Part shown: in pieces, positions 50,077-63,065 of the stretch
Position numbering within the stretch: position 1 is the stretch's first letter
Layout of the letters: each line of letters begins with the position of its first letter
Position numbers and translations under genes: made by a program
The notes under the pieces: generated by a model
Database searches by the model: none
Told to the model about the DNA's origin: nothing
The model's input: only the letters and a program-made list of their open reading frames with translations
Assembly: GCA_030144725.1 (NCBI GenBank)
Contig: JASKMD010000013.1
Location: 2,938,322-3,002,321 of the forward strand
Source of the DNA: Haematococcus lacustris
Taxonomy: Eukaryota; Chlorophyta; Chlorophyceae; Chlamydomonadales; Haematococcaceae
Direction of reading: 5' to 3'
DNA: 64,000 nt

Positions 50077-51715
50077 GTTGAAGGACGGGCTGGGCTAGGC
50101 AGCAAAGCGGCTGAACGGCTAGATGCTTGCGAGGAAGAGACTGCGAGTGTCTGGTGTGCGGGCTGACCAGCCATCTTATAGCCCTGCTGATCCAACCACC
50201 AACAACCATGTTGGCGCCAAAGTCTGTACACCTGTACTGAACGCGCCAACTCAAACACAGTTTGAACATCACACGCGGCGCACAGCTGCGAGCAGGGACG
50301 TCGCATCACGACAATGCGTTGGCACACTGAACGCGCCAACGCAGCCCGCCACTTGTGTTCGGCCTTCACCTGTGCATGGGCCCTGATTGTATTGCATGGC
50401 TGCCGGTTGGTCTTGCTGGGCGGGCACGATGCGTGTATATGTCCTCAGCCGCCCACCCAGATCTCTCCTGCCACTGTCACCCAGATCCTCCTTGCTGCTT
50501 TCCTATGCGCCCTAAGAGGGGCTACACCAGCAGCAGCCTCACCTCGAGTGGCACATGATGAGCTGGGTCACACTGGGAGCCCCGTTGGCACACAAGCTAG
50601 GCGAAGCCTGACATGTGCTGTACAGCATTGCTATGCCATATGGTAGGCATGTCGTGCTGCGACTCAACCAATGACAGCAAAACAGCTGACCCACTGCATG
50701 GCAGCATGCACACCAAGAGGATCAGCTACCGCTGGCCAGGGCAGGCCTGGGTGCAACCAGCAGCCTGCACCAACGTAAGCCAACAACACTACCGATGTTG
50801 CGCCTCTACGTTACCAGGGTGCTACTGCGTGGATGATGGTGTGAGGTGTTCAGATCCATGTTCATGGTAGCACTGGCGCTGATGTTGATGACTGCCTTTG
50901 CTTTGGTTTCTGCCATCCTACTGGTTCAGGGTTTGACATGGCCGCCACAATTATTGAGACCGGATTGAGTTGCATGAGTGTCCTTAGCATCACTGTTTCT
51001 TACATCGGGGGGCCTCATGTGGCCTCATGAGCCTTGGCTGCACGGGGCCAACAACCATTGAGAACATCATCACCAACATAGGCCCTACACTGTGCTGCAC
51101 TCCTAGACATATGCCATGATCCTCGCCACGCATGGCCCGCACACAATGTTGGCACATGGCATGCCGTGTCCACCACTCATCCCATGTACACACACCCTCT
51201 TTGCCCTGAGCTAACCTACATGCGCACCCCTGCGCTACATCATGGCCTACGGCTATGACCCCAAGTCACAGTTGTTGTACAACAACACAACATCCAACAA
51301 GCATGTTCCCTACTGATGCTACACATCACAATCTATAGTGGGGCTGGCCCTAATGCTATCACTTTTCCCGGGTGTATGGCACTGCAGCTGGCCTATGCCC
51401 TATGTGGGAGTCAGGCAACAGCTGGCTGCTGGCAATGCGTGGTGGCTCAGCTGGTGAGTGTGCTCATTGGCTGCCAGAAGTGCTCAGTGTTGTTCAAGCG
51501 TGTGATATGCTAGTGACTGAGGACAAGTAAGGGACAGATCTGTGCATGCAATCCTGCTATCTATCGTGTGTTGCTGATCAGCCTGCTGTGGCTGCTGCAC
51601 CTGCTGTGGGGGCCCTCCAGGGGGTGCGCTGCTCCTATACGCCGGCTACTGGTAACTGCAGTGGTGCTGCAAGCCTTCTTCTGGTGTGCTGCCATGATGG
51701 ACATGTGAGGGCAGC

Positions 51716-52751
51716 TCAGCATCGTGAGGTGCGGGCTGTGCCAGCCAGCGGCCCGCAGCTGGAAAGGGAGCGCTTGGCGGCTCGGGCTGCCAAGGCTGCG
51801 GCGGCTGAGGCACGCAGATGGTGCGGCTGCGGGCGGAGAGGGGCAGCTGCCAAGGCAGGCATAGGGGCTGGCTGCTGGCTGGCTGCTGGCATGGGGGTGG
51901 ACAGCTGCAGCGCTGGGGATGTGTAAGGAGGCAGCAGGGAGGTCACGGGCATCCATGGCGCAAGGGCCGCGGGCTCCTGAGGGGCTGGAGGGCTGGGGCA
52001 GGGGGCTGCATCTGAGGGGCCAGCTCCAGCACTGCTGTGGAGTGTGTTCCTGCAGGGCAGCATGGCAGAACATGGAAGGTCAGGCAGCTACCCAACATGG
52101 GTGTGGTAAGCATGTGCTGCTCATTGCATTGCAAACCAAGCATGTGTTGGCTACCAGGTGTGTGCAGGTGTTGTAGGCATGCTTATCAACTTGTCAAGAC
52201 AAAACTCCTATGACTCACCATGGTGCAGTGACTGTTGGGCAGGTGGCATCACAGTTCACATCCAGTGTAGCAGCTGGCTGGGTGCACTGGTGGCAGGGTG
52301 CCTTGGAGGGTGTTGTGGCGCCCTGTGGAATGTCCAGAGTGGTTCTCACAGAAATGCAAGCACTCAGGTACCTGCGGCCAACCACGACGCACAACATGTC
52401 ATGTGTCAGTAACGGTGGAGCAGGGCAACGTTGCGGTGTCAGGCAGATGTGCGAGTAAGCATCTGCCATTGAGCAAATTGGGCGCCATCGACTTACAATG
52501 CGACCAAGGCAGGCGACTCCGGAGCATAGAAAGTCTCAACGCACACCGCGAGGAGGACTACAAGCCAGGGGAGCACATCCTGCAGGCAGGCAACATGTCA
52601 GGACAGAGGTCAGTCCAGCTTGCCAACTACTTTTGCACCCACATCTGTGCAAGGGCTATGACGTGCATTTGCAAGGCATCGCTCTTACCCGTAGGCATCG
52701 AAGGGCTTCAGCAAGGAAGGCAGTGCGGGTGCGAGTGCTGATGGTGAACAT
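51716..52751 (-). CDS. array gene, copy 8 (B type)
   Basis: A complete copy. Leu27 uses CTT instead of CTC, a silent change; introns carry several substitutions (for example CAAATTGG for CGGATTGG on +, 52475-52482). Confidence 0.55.
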
Positions 52752-54602
52752 GTTGAAGGACGGGCTGGGCTAGGCAGCAAAGCGGCTGAAAGGCTAGATG
52801 CTTGCGAGGAAGAGACTGCGAGTGTCTGGTGTGCGGGCTGACCAGCCATCTTATAGCCCTGCTGATCCAACCACCAACAACCATGTTGGCGCCAAAGTCT
52901 GTACACCTGTACTGAACGCGCCAACTCAAACACAGTTTGAACATCACACGCGGCGCACAGCTGCGAGCAGGGACGTCGCATCACAACAATGCGTTGGCAC
53001 ACTGAACGCGCCAACGCAGCCCGCCACTTGTGTTCGGCCTTCACCCGTGCATGGGCCCTGATTGTATTGCATGGCTGCCGGTTGGTCTTGCTGGGCGGGC
53101 ACGATGCGTGTATATGTCCTCAGCCGCCCACCCAGATCTCTCCTGCCACTGTCACCCAGATCCTCCTTGCTGCTCCTCCTTGCTGCTCCTCCTTGCTGCA
53201 CCCAGATCCTCCTATGCGCCCTAAGAGGGGCTACACCAGCAGCAGCCTCACCTCGAGTGGCACATGATGAGCTGGGTCACACTGGGAGCCCCGTTGGCAC
53301 ACAAGCTAGGCGAAGCCTGACATGTGCTGTACAGCATTGCTATGCCATATGGTAGGCATGTCGTGCTGCGACTCAACCAATGACAGCAATGAGTTGTGAA
53401 GCGTGCCTTGCGAATAAGGAGTGTCAACCGTTAACACTTAGCAGCCCCCAATGTGCCATCCCCTGTACTGCCTGCTGTGATTCAAGCCCTGTCTTGCGTG
53501 GATAGTTATGCACCGTGTTACTTGACAGCCTGGCATGGCTGCTGGGCCTTGCCTATTAGCTGCTTGGGCATGAAAACAGCTGGCCCACTGCATGGCAGCA
53601 TGCACACCAAGAGGATCAGCTACCGCTGGCCAGGGCAGGCCTGGGTGCAACCAGCAGCCTGCACCAACGTAAGCCAACAACACTACCGATGTTGCGCCTC
53701 TACGTTACCAGGGTGCTACTGCGTGGATGATGGTGTGAGGTGTTCAGATCCATGTTCATGGTAGCACTGGCGCTGATGTTGATGACTGCCTTTGCTTTGG
53801 TTTCTGCCATCCTACTGGTTCAGGGTTTGACATGGCCGCCACAATTATTGAGACCGGATTGAGTTGCATGAGTGTCCTTAGCATCACTGTTTCGGGGGGC
53901 CTCATGTGGCCTCATGAGCCTTGGCTGCACGGGGCCAACAACCATTGAGAACATCATCACCAACATAGGCCCTACACTGTGCTGCACTCCTAGACATATG
54001 CCATGATCCTCGCCACGCATGGCCCGCACACAATGTTGGCACATGGCATGCCGTGTCCACCACTCATCCCATGTACACACACCCTCTTTGCCCTGAGCTA
54101 ACCTACATGCGCACCCCTGCGCTACATCATGGCCTACTGCTATGACCCCAAGTCACAGTTGTTGTACAACAACACAACATTCAACAAGCATGTTCCCTAC
54201 TGATGCTACACATCACAATCTATAGTGGGGCTGGCCCTAATGCTATCACTTTTCCCGGGTGTATGGCACTGCAGCTGGCCTATGCCCTATGTGGGAGTCA
54301 GGCAACAGCTGGCTGCTGGCAATGCGTGGTGGCTCAGCTGGTGAGTGTGCTCATTGGCTGCCAGAAGTGCTCAGTGTTGTTCAAGCGTGTGATATGCTAG
54401 TGACTGAGGACAAGTAAAGGACAGATCTGTGCATGCAATCCTGCTATCTATCGTGTGTTGCTGATCAGCCTGCTGTGGCTGCTGCACCTGCTGTGGGGGC
54501 CCTCCAGGGGGTGCGCTGCTCCTATACGCCGGCTCCTGGTAACTGCAGTGGTGCTGCAAGCCTTCTTCTGGTGTGCTGCCATGATGCACATGTGAGGGCA
54601 GC

Positions 54603-55638
54603 TCAGCATCGTGAGGTGCGGGCTGTGCCAGCCAGCGGCCCGCAGCTGGAAAGGGAGCGCTTGGCGGCTCGGGCTGCCAAGGCTGCGGCGGCTGAGGCAC
54701 GCAGATGGTGCGGCTGCGGGCGGAGAGGGGCAGCTGCCAAGGCAGGCATAGGGGCTGGCTGCTGGCTGGCTGCTGGCATGGGGGTGGACAGCTGCAGCGC
54801 TGGGGATGTGTAAGGAGGCAGCAGGGAGGTCACGGGCATCCATGGCGCAAGGGCCGCGGGCTCCTGAGGGGCTGGAGGGCTGGGGCAGGGGGCTGCATCT
54901 GAGGGGCCAGCTCCAGCACTGCTGTGGAGTGTGTTCCTGCAGGGCAGCATGGCAGAACATGGAAGGTCAGGCAGCTACCCAACATGGGTGTGGTAAGCAT
55001 GTGCTGCTCATTGCATTGCAAACCAAGCATGTGTTGGCTACCAGGTGTGTGCAGGTGTCGTAGGCATGCTTATCAACTTGTCAAGACAAAACTCCTATGA
55101 CTCACCATGGTGCAGTGACTGTTGGGCAGGTGGCATCACAGTTCACATCCAGTGTAGCAGCTGGCTGGGTGCACTGGTGGCAGGGTGCCTTGGAGGGTGT
55201 TGTGGCGCCCTGTGGAATGTCCAGAGTGGTTCTCACAGAAATGCAAGCACTCAGGTACCTGCGGCCAACCACGACGCACAACATGTCATGTGTCAGTAAC
55301 GGTGGAGCAGGGCAACGTTGCGGTGTCAGGCAGATGTGCGAGTAAGCAGCTGCCATTGAGCGGATTGGGCGCCATCGACTTACAATGCGACCAAGGCAGG
55401 CGACTCCGGAGCATAGAAAGTCTCAACGCACACCGCGAGGAGGACTACGAGCCAGGGGAGCACATCCTGCAGGCAGGCAACATGTCAGGACAGAGGTCAG
55501 CCCAGCTTGCCAACTACTTTTGCACCCACATCTGTGCAAGGGCTATGACGTGCATTTGCAAGGCATCGCTCTTACCCGTAGGCATCGAAGGGCTTCAGCA
55601 AGGAAGGCAGTGCGGGTGCGAGTGCTGATGGTGAACAT
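54603..55638 (-). CDS. array gene, copy 9 (A type)
   Basis: A complete copy matching copy 7, from which it was probably duplicated together with its B-type neighbour. Confidence 0.55.
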
Positions 55639-57277
55639 GTTGAAGGACGGGCTGGGCTAGGCAGCAAAGCGGCTGAACGGCTAGATGCTTGCGAGGAAGA
55701 GACTGCGAGTGTCTGGTGTGCGGGCTGACCAGCCATCTTATAGCCCTGCTGATCCAACCACCAACAACCATGTTGGCGCCAAAGTCTGTACACCTGTACT
55801 GAACGCGCCAACTCAAACACAGTTTGAACATCACACGCGGCGCACAGCTGCGAGCAGGGACGTCGCATCACGACAATGCGTTGGCACACTGAACGCGCCA
55901 ACGCAGCCCGCCACTTGTGTTCGGCCTTCACCTGTGCATGGGCCCTGATTGTATTGCATGGCTGCCGGTTGGTCTTGCTGGGCGGGCACGATGCGTGTAT
56001 ATGTCCTCAGCCGCCCACCCAGATCTCTCCTGCCACTGTCACCCAGATCCTCCTTGCTGCTTTCCTATGCGCCCTAAGAGGGGCTACACCAGCAGCAGCC
56101 TCACCTCGAGTGGCACATGATGAGCTGGGTCACACTGGGAGCCCCGTTGGCACACAAGCTAGGCGAAGCCTGACATGTGCTGTACAGCATTGCTATGCCA
56201 TATGGTAGGCATGTCGTGCTGCGACTCAACCAATGACAGCAAAACAGCTGACCCACTGCATGGCAGCATGCACACCAAGAGGATCAGCTACCGCTGGCCA
56301 GGGCAGGCCTGGGTGCAACCAGCAGCCTGCACCAACGTAAGCCAACAACACTACCGATGTTGCGCCTCTACGTTACCAGGGTGCTACTGCGTGGATGATG
56401 GTGTGAGGTGTTCAGATCCATGTTCATGGTAGCACTGGCGCTGATGTTGATGACTGCCTTTGCTTTGGTTTCTGCCATCCTACTGGTTCAGGGTTTGACA
56501 TGGCCGCCACAATTATTGAGACCGGATTGAGTTGCATGAGTGTCCTTAGCATCACTGTTTCTTACATCGGGGGGCCTCATGTGGCCTCATGAGCCTTGGC
56601 TGCACGGGGCCAACAACCATTGAGAACATCATCACCAACATAGGCCCTACACTGTGCTGCACTCCTAGACATATGCCATGATCCTCGCCACGCATGGCCC
56701 GCACACAATGTTGGCACATGGCATGCCGTGTCCACCACTCATCCCATGTACACACACCCTCTTTGCCCTGAGCTAACCTACATGCGCACCCCTGCGCTAC
56801 ATCATGGCCTACGGCTATGACCCCAAGTCACAGTTGTTGTACAACAACACAACATCCAACAAGCATGTTCCCTACTGATGCTACACATCACAATCTATAG
56901 TGGGGCTGGCCCTAATGCTATCACTTTTCCCGGGTGTATGGCACTGCAGCTGGCCTATGCCCTATGTGGGAGTCAGGCAACAGCTGGCTGCTGGCAATGC
57001 GTGGTGGCTCAGCTGGTGAGTGTGCTCATTGGCTGCCAGAAGTGCTCAGTGTTGTTCAAGCGTGTGATATGCTAGTGACTGAGGACAAGTAAGGGACAGA
57101 TCTGTGCATGCAATCCTGCTATCTATCGTGTGTTGCTGATCAGCCTGCTGTGGCTGCTGCACCTGCTGTGGGGGCCCTCCAGGGGGTGCGCTGCTCCTAT
57201 ACGCCGGCTACTGGTAACTGCAGTGGTGCTGCAAGCCTTCTTCTGGTGTGCTGCCATGATGGACATGTGAGGGCAGC

Positions 57278-58313
57278 TCAGCATCGTGAGGTGCGGGCTG
57301 TGCCAGCCAGCGGCCCGCAGCTGGAAAGGGAGCGCTTGGCGGCTCGGGCTGCCAAGGCTGCGGCGGCTGAGGCACGCAGATGGTGCGGCTGCGGGCGGAG
57401 AGGGGCAGCTGCCAAGGCAGGCATAGGGGCTGGCTGCTGGCTGGCTGCTGGCATGGGGGTGGACAGCTGCAGCGCTGGGGATGTGTAAGGAGGCAGCTGG
57501 GAGGTCACGGGCATCCATGGCGCAAGGGCCGCGGGCTCCTGAGGGGCTGGAGGGCTGGGGCAGGGGGCTGCATCTGAGGGGCCAGCTCCAGCACTGCTGT
57601 GGAGTGTGTTCCTGCAGGGCAGCATGGCAGAACATGGAAGGTCAGGCAGCTACCCAACATGGGTGTGGTAAGCATGTGCTGCTCATTGCATTGCAAACCA
57701 AGCATGTGTTGGCTACCAGGTGTGTGCAGGTGTCGTAGGCATGCTTATTAACTTGTCAAGACAAAACTCCTATGACTCACCATGGTGCAGTGACTGTTGG
57801 GCAGGTGGCATCACAGTTCACATCCAGTGTAGCAGCTGGCTGGGTGCACTGGTGGCAGGGTGCCTTGGAGGGTGTTGTGGCGCCCTGTGGAATGTCCAGA
57901 GTGGTTCTCACAGAAATGCAAGCACTCAGGTACCTGCGGCCAACCACGACGCACAACATGTCATGTGTCAGTAACGGTGGAGCAGGGCAACGTTGCGGTG
58001 TCAGGCAGATGTGCGAGTAAGCATCTGCCATTGAGCAAATTGGGCGCCATCGACTTACAATGCGACCAAGGCAGGCGACTCCGGAGCATAGAAAGTCTCA
58101 ACGCACACCGCGAGGAGGACTACAAGCCAGGGGAGCACATCCTGCAGGCAGGCAACATGTCAGGACAGAGGTCAGTCCAGCTTGCCAACTACTTTTGCAC
58201 CCACATCTGTGCAAGGGCTATGACGTGCATTTGCAAGGCATCGCTCTTACCCGTAGGCATCGAAGGGCTTCAGCAAGGAAGGCAGTGCGGGTGCGAGTGC
58301 TGATGGTGAACAT
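57278..58313 (-). CDS. array gene, copy 10 (B type)
   Basis: A complete copy with the silent CTT codon at Leu27 and one replacement, Leu138 to Gln (CTG to CAG), in the Pro-rich tail. Confidence 0.55.
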
Positions 58314-60171
58314 GTTGAAGGACGGGCTGGGCTAGGCAGCAAAGCGGCTGAAAGGCTAGATGCTTGCGAGGAAGAGACTGCGAGTGTCTGGTGTGCGGGC
58401 TGACCAGCCATCTTATAGCCCTGCTGATCCAACCACCAACAACCATGTTGGCGCCAAAGTCTGTACACCTGTACTGAACGCGCCAACTCAAACACAGTTT
58501 GAACATCACACGCGGCGCACAGCTGCGAGCAGGGACGTCGCATCACAACAATGCGTTGGCACACTGAACGCGCCAACGCAGCCCGCCACTTGTGTTCGGC
58601 CTTCACCCGTGCATGGGCCCTGATTGTATTGCATGGCTGCCGGTTGGTCTTGCTGGGCGGGCACGATGCGTGTATATGTCCTCAGCCGCCCACCCAGATC
58701 TCTCCTGCCACTGTCACCCAGATCCTCCTTGCTGCTCCTCCTTGCTGCTCCTCCTTGCTGCACCCAGATCCTCCTATGCGCCCTAAGAGGGGCTACACCA
58801 GCAGCAGCCTCACCTCGAGTGGCACATGATGAGCTGGGTCACACTGGGAGCCCCGTTGGCACACAAGCTAGGCGAAGCCTGACATGTGCTGTACAGCATT
58901 GCTATGCCATATGGTAGGCATGTCGTGCTGCGACTCAACCAATGACAGCAATGAGTTGTGAAGCGTGCCTTGCGAATAAGGAGTGTCAACCGTTAACACT
59001 TAGCAGCCCCCAATGTGCCATCCCCTGTACTGCCTGCTGTGATTCAAGCCCTGTCTTGCGTGGATAGTTATGCACCGTGTTACTTGACAGCCTGGCATGG
59101 CTGCTGGGCCTTGCCTATTAGCTGCTTGGGCATGAAAACAGCTGACCCACTGCATGGCAGCATGCACACCAAGAGGATCAGCTACCGCTGGCCAGGGCAG
59201 GCCTGGGTGCAACCAGCAGCCTGCACCAACGTAAGCCAACAACACTACCGATGTTGCGCCTCTACGTTACCAGGGTGCTACTGCGTGGATGATGGTGTGA
59301 GGTGTTCAGATCCATGTTCATGGTAGCACTGGCGCTGATGTTGATGACTGCCTTTGCTTTGGTTTCTGCCATCCTACTGGTTCAGGGTTTGACATGGCCG
59401 CCACAATTATTGAGACCGGATTGAGTTGCATGAGTGTCCTTAGCATCACTGTTTCTTACATCGGGGGGCCTCATGTGGCCTCATGAGCCTTGGCTGCACG
59501 GGGCCAACAACCATTGAGAACATCATCACCAACATAGGCCCTACACTGTGCTGCACTCCTAGACATATGCCATGATCCTCGCCACGCATGGCCCGCACAC
59601 AATGTTGGCACATGGCATGCCGTGTCCACCACTCATCCCATGTACACACACCCTCTTTGCCCTGAGCTAACCTACATGCGCACCCCTGCGCTACATCATG
59701 GCCTACGGCTATGACCCCAAGTCACAGTTGTTGTACAACAACACAACATCCAACAAGCATGTTCCCTACTGATGCTACACATCACAATCTATAGTGGGGC
59801 TGGCCCTAATGCTATCACTTTTCCCGGGTGTATGGCACTGCAGCTGGCCTATGCCCTATGTGGGAGTCAGGCAACAGCTGGCTGCTGGCAATGCGTGGTG
59901 GCTCAGCTGGTGAGTGTGCTCATTGGCTGCCAGAAGTGCTCAGTGTTGTTCAAGCGTGTGATATGCTAGTGACTGAGGACAAGTAAGGGACAGATCTGTG
60001 CATGCAATCCTGCTATCTATCGTGTGTTGCTGATCAGCCTGCTGTGGCTGCTGCACCTGCTGTGGGGGCCCTCCAGGGGGTGCGCTGCTCCTATACGCCG
60101 GCTACTGGTAACTGCAGTGGTGCTGCAAGCCTTCTTCTGGTGTGCTGCCATGATGGACATGTGAGGGCAGC

Positions 60172-61207
60172 TCAGCATCGTGAGGTGCGGGCTGTGCCAG
60201 CCAGCGGCCCGCAGCTGGAAAGGGAGCGCTTGGCGGCTCGGGCTGCCAAGGCTGCGGCGGCTGAGGCACGCAGATGGTGCGGCTGCGGGCGGAGAGGGGC
60301 AGCTGCCAAGGCAGGCATAGGGGCTGGCTGCTGGCTGGCTGCTGGCATGGGGGTGGACAGCTGCAGCGCTGGGGATGTGTAAGGAGGCAGCTGGGAGGTC
60401 ACGGGCATCCATGGCGCAAGGGCCGCGGGCTCCTGAGGGGCTGGAGGGCTGGGGCAGGGGGCTGCATCTGAGGGGCCAGCTCCAGCACTGCTGTGGAGTG
60501 TGTTCCTGCAGGGCAGCATGGCAGAACATGGAAGGTCAGGCAGCTACCCAACATGGGTGTGGTAAGCATGTGCTGCTCATTGCATTGCAAACCAAGCATG
60601 TGTTGGCTACCAGGTGTGTGCAGGTGTCGTAGGCATGCTTATTAACTTGTCAAGACAAAACTCCTATGACTCACCATGGTGCAGTGACTGTTGGGCAGGT
60701 GGCATCACAGTTCACATCCAGTGTAGCAGCTGGCTGGGTGCACTGGTGGCAGGGTGCCTTGGAGGGTGTTGTGGCGCCCTGTGGAATGTCCAGAGTGGTT
60801 CTCACAGAAATGCAAGCACTCAGGTACCTGCGGCCAACCACGACGCACAACATGTCATGTGTCAGTAACGGTGGAGCAGGGCAACGTTGCGGTGTCAGGC
60901 AGATGTGCGAGTAAGCATCTGCCATTGAGCAAATTGGGCGCCATCGACTTACAATGCGACCAAGGCAGGCGACTCCGGAGCATAGAAAGTCTCAACGCAC
61001 ACCGCGAGGAGGACTACAAGCCAGGGGAGCACATCCTGCAGGCAGGCAACATGTCAGGACAGAGGTCAGTCCAGCTTGCCAACTACTTTTGCACCCACAT
61101 CTGTGCAAGGGCTATGACGTGCATTTGCAAGGCATCGCTCTTACCCGTAGGCATCGAAGGGCCTCAGCAAGGAAGGCAGTGCGGGTGCGAGTGCTGATGG
61201 TGAACAT
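60172..61207 (-). CDS. array gene, copy 11 (B type)
   Basis: A complete copy. It shares Leu138Gln with copy 10 and has one private silent change, GAG for GAA at Glu15. Confidence 0.55.
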
Positions 61208-63065
61208 GTTGAAGGACGGGCTGGGCTAGGCAGCAAAGCGGCTGAAAGGCTAGATGCTTGCGAGGAAGAGACTGCGAGTGTCTGGTGTGCGGGCTGACCA
61301 GCCATCTTATAGCCCTGCTGATCCAACCACCAACAACCATGTTGGCGCCAAAGTCTGTACACCTGTACTGAACGCGCCAACTCAAACACAGTTTGAACAT
61401 CACACGCGGCGCACAGCTGCGAGCAGGGACGTCGCATCACAACAATGCGTTGGCACACTGAACGCGCCAACGCAGCCCGCCACTTGTGTTCGGCCTTCAC
61501 CCGTGCATGGGCCCTGATTGTATTGCATGGCTGCCGGTTGGTCTTGCTGGGCGGGCACGATGCGTGTATATGTCCTCAGCCGCCCACCCAGATCTCTCCT
61601 GCCACTGTCACCCAGATCCTCCTTGCTGCTCCTCCTTGCTGCTCCTCCTTGCTGCACCCAGATCCTCCTATGCGCCCTAAGAGGGGCTACACCAGCAGCA
61701 GCCTCACCTCGAGTGGCACATGATGAGCTGGGTCACACTGGGAGCCCCGTTGGCACACAAGCTAGGCGAAGCCTGACATGTGCTGTACAGCATTGCTATG
61801 CCATATGGTAGGCATGTCGTGCTGCGACTCAACCAATGACAGCAATGAGTTGTGAAGCGTGCCTTGCGAATAAGGAGTGTCAACCGTTAACACTTAGCAG
61901 CCCCCAATGTGCCATCCCCTGTACTGCCTGCTGTGATTCAAGCCCTGTCTTGCGTGGATAGTTATGCACCGTGTTACTTGACAGCCTGGCATGGCTGCTG
62001 GGCCTTGCCTATTAGCTGCTTGGGCATGAAAACAGCTGACCCACTGCATGGCAGCATGCACACCAAGAGGATCAGCTACCGCTGGCCAGGGCAGGCCTGG
62101 GTGCAACCAGCAGCCTGCACCAACGTAAGCCAACAACACTACCGATGTTGCGCCTCTACGTTACCAGGGTGCTACTGCGTGGATGATGGTGTGAGGTGTT
62201 CAGATCCATGTTCATGGTAGCACTGGCGCTGATGTTGATGACTGCCTTTGCTTTGGTTTCTGCCATCCTACTGGTTCAGGGTTTGACATGGCCGCCACAA
62301 TTATTGAGACCGGATTGAGTTGCATGAGTGTCCTTAGCATCACTGTTTCTTACATCGGGGGGCCTCATGTGGCCTCATGAGCCTTGGCTGCACGGGGCCA
62401 ACAACCATTGAGAACATCATCACCAACATAGGCCCTACACTGTGCTGCACTCCTAGACATATGCCATGATCCTCGCCACGCATGGCCCGCACACAATGTT
62501 GGCACATGGCATGCCGTGTCCACCACTCATCCCATGTACACACACCCTCTTTGCCCTGAGCTAACCTACATGCGCACCCCTGCGCTACATCATGGCCTAC
62601 GGCTATGACCCCAAGTCACAGTTGTTGTACAACAACACAACATCCAACAAGCATGTTCCCTACTGATGCTACACATCACAATCTATAGTGGGGCTGGCCC
62701 TAATGCTATCACTTTTCCCGGGTGTATGGCACTGCAGCTGGCCTATGCCCTATGTGGGAGTCAGGCAACAGCTGGCTGCTGGCAATGCGTGGTGGCTCAG
62801 CTGGTGAGTGTGCTCATTGGCTGCCAGAAGTGCTCAGTGTTGTTCAAGCGTGTGATATGCTAGTGACTGAGGACAAGTAAGGGACAGATCTGTGCATGCA
62901 ATCCTGCTATCTATCGTGTGTTGCTGATCAGCCTGCTGTGGCTGCTGCACCTGCTGTGGGGGCCCTCCAGGGGGTGCGCTGCTCCTATACGCCGGCTACT
63001 GGTAACTGCAGTGGTGCTGCAAGCCTTCTTCTGGTGTGCTGCCATGATGGACATGTGAGGGCAGC

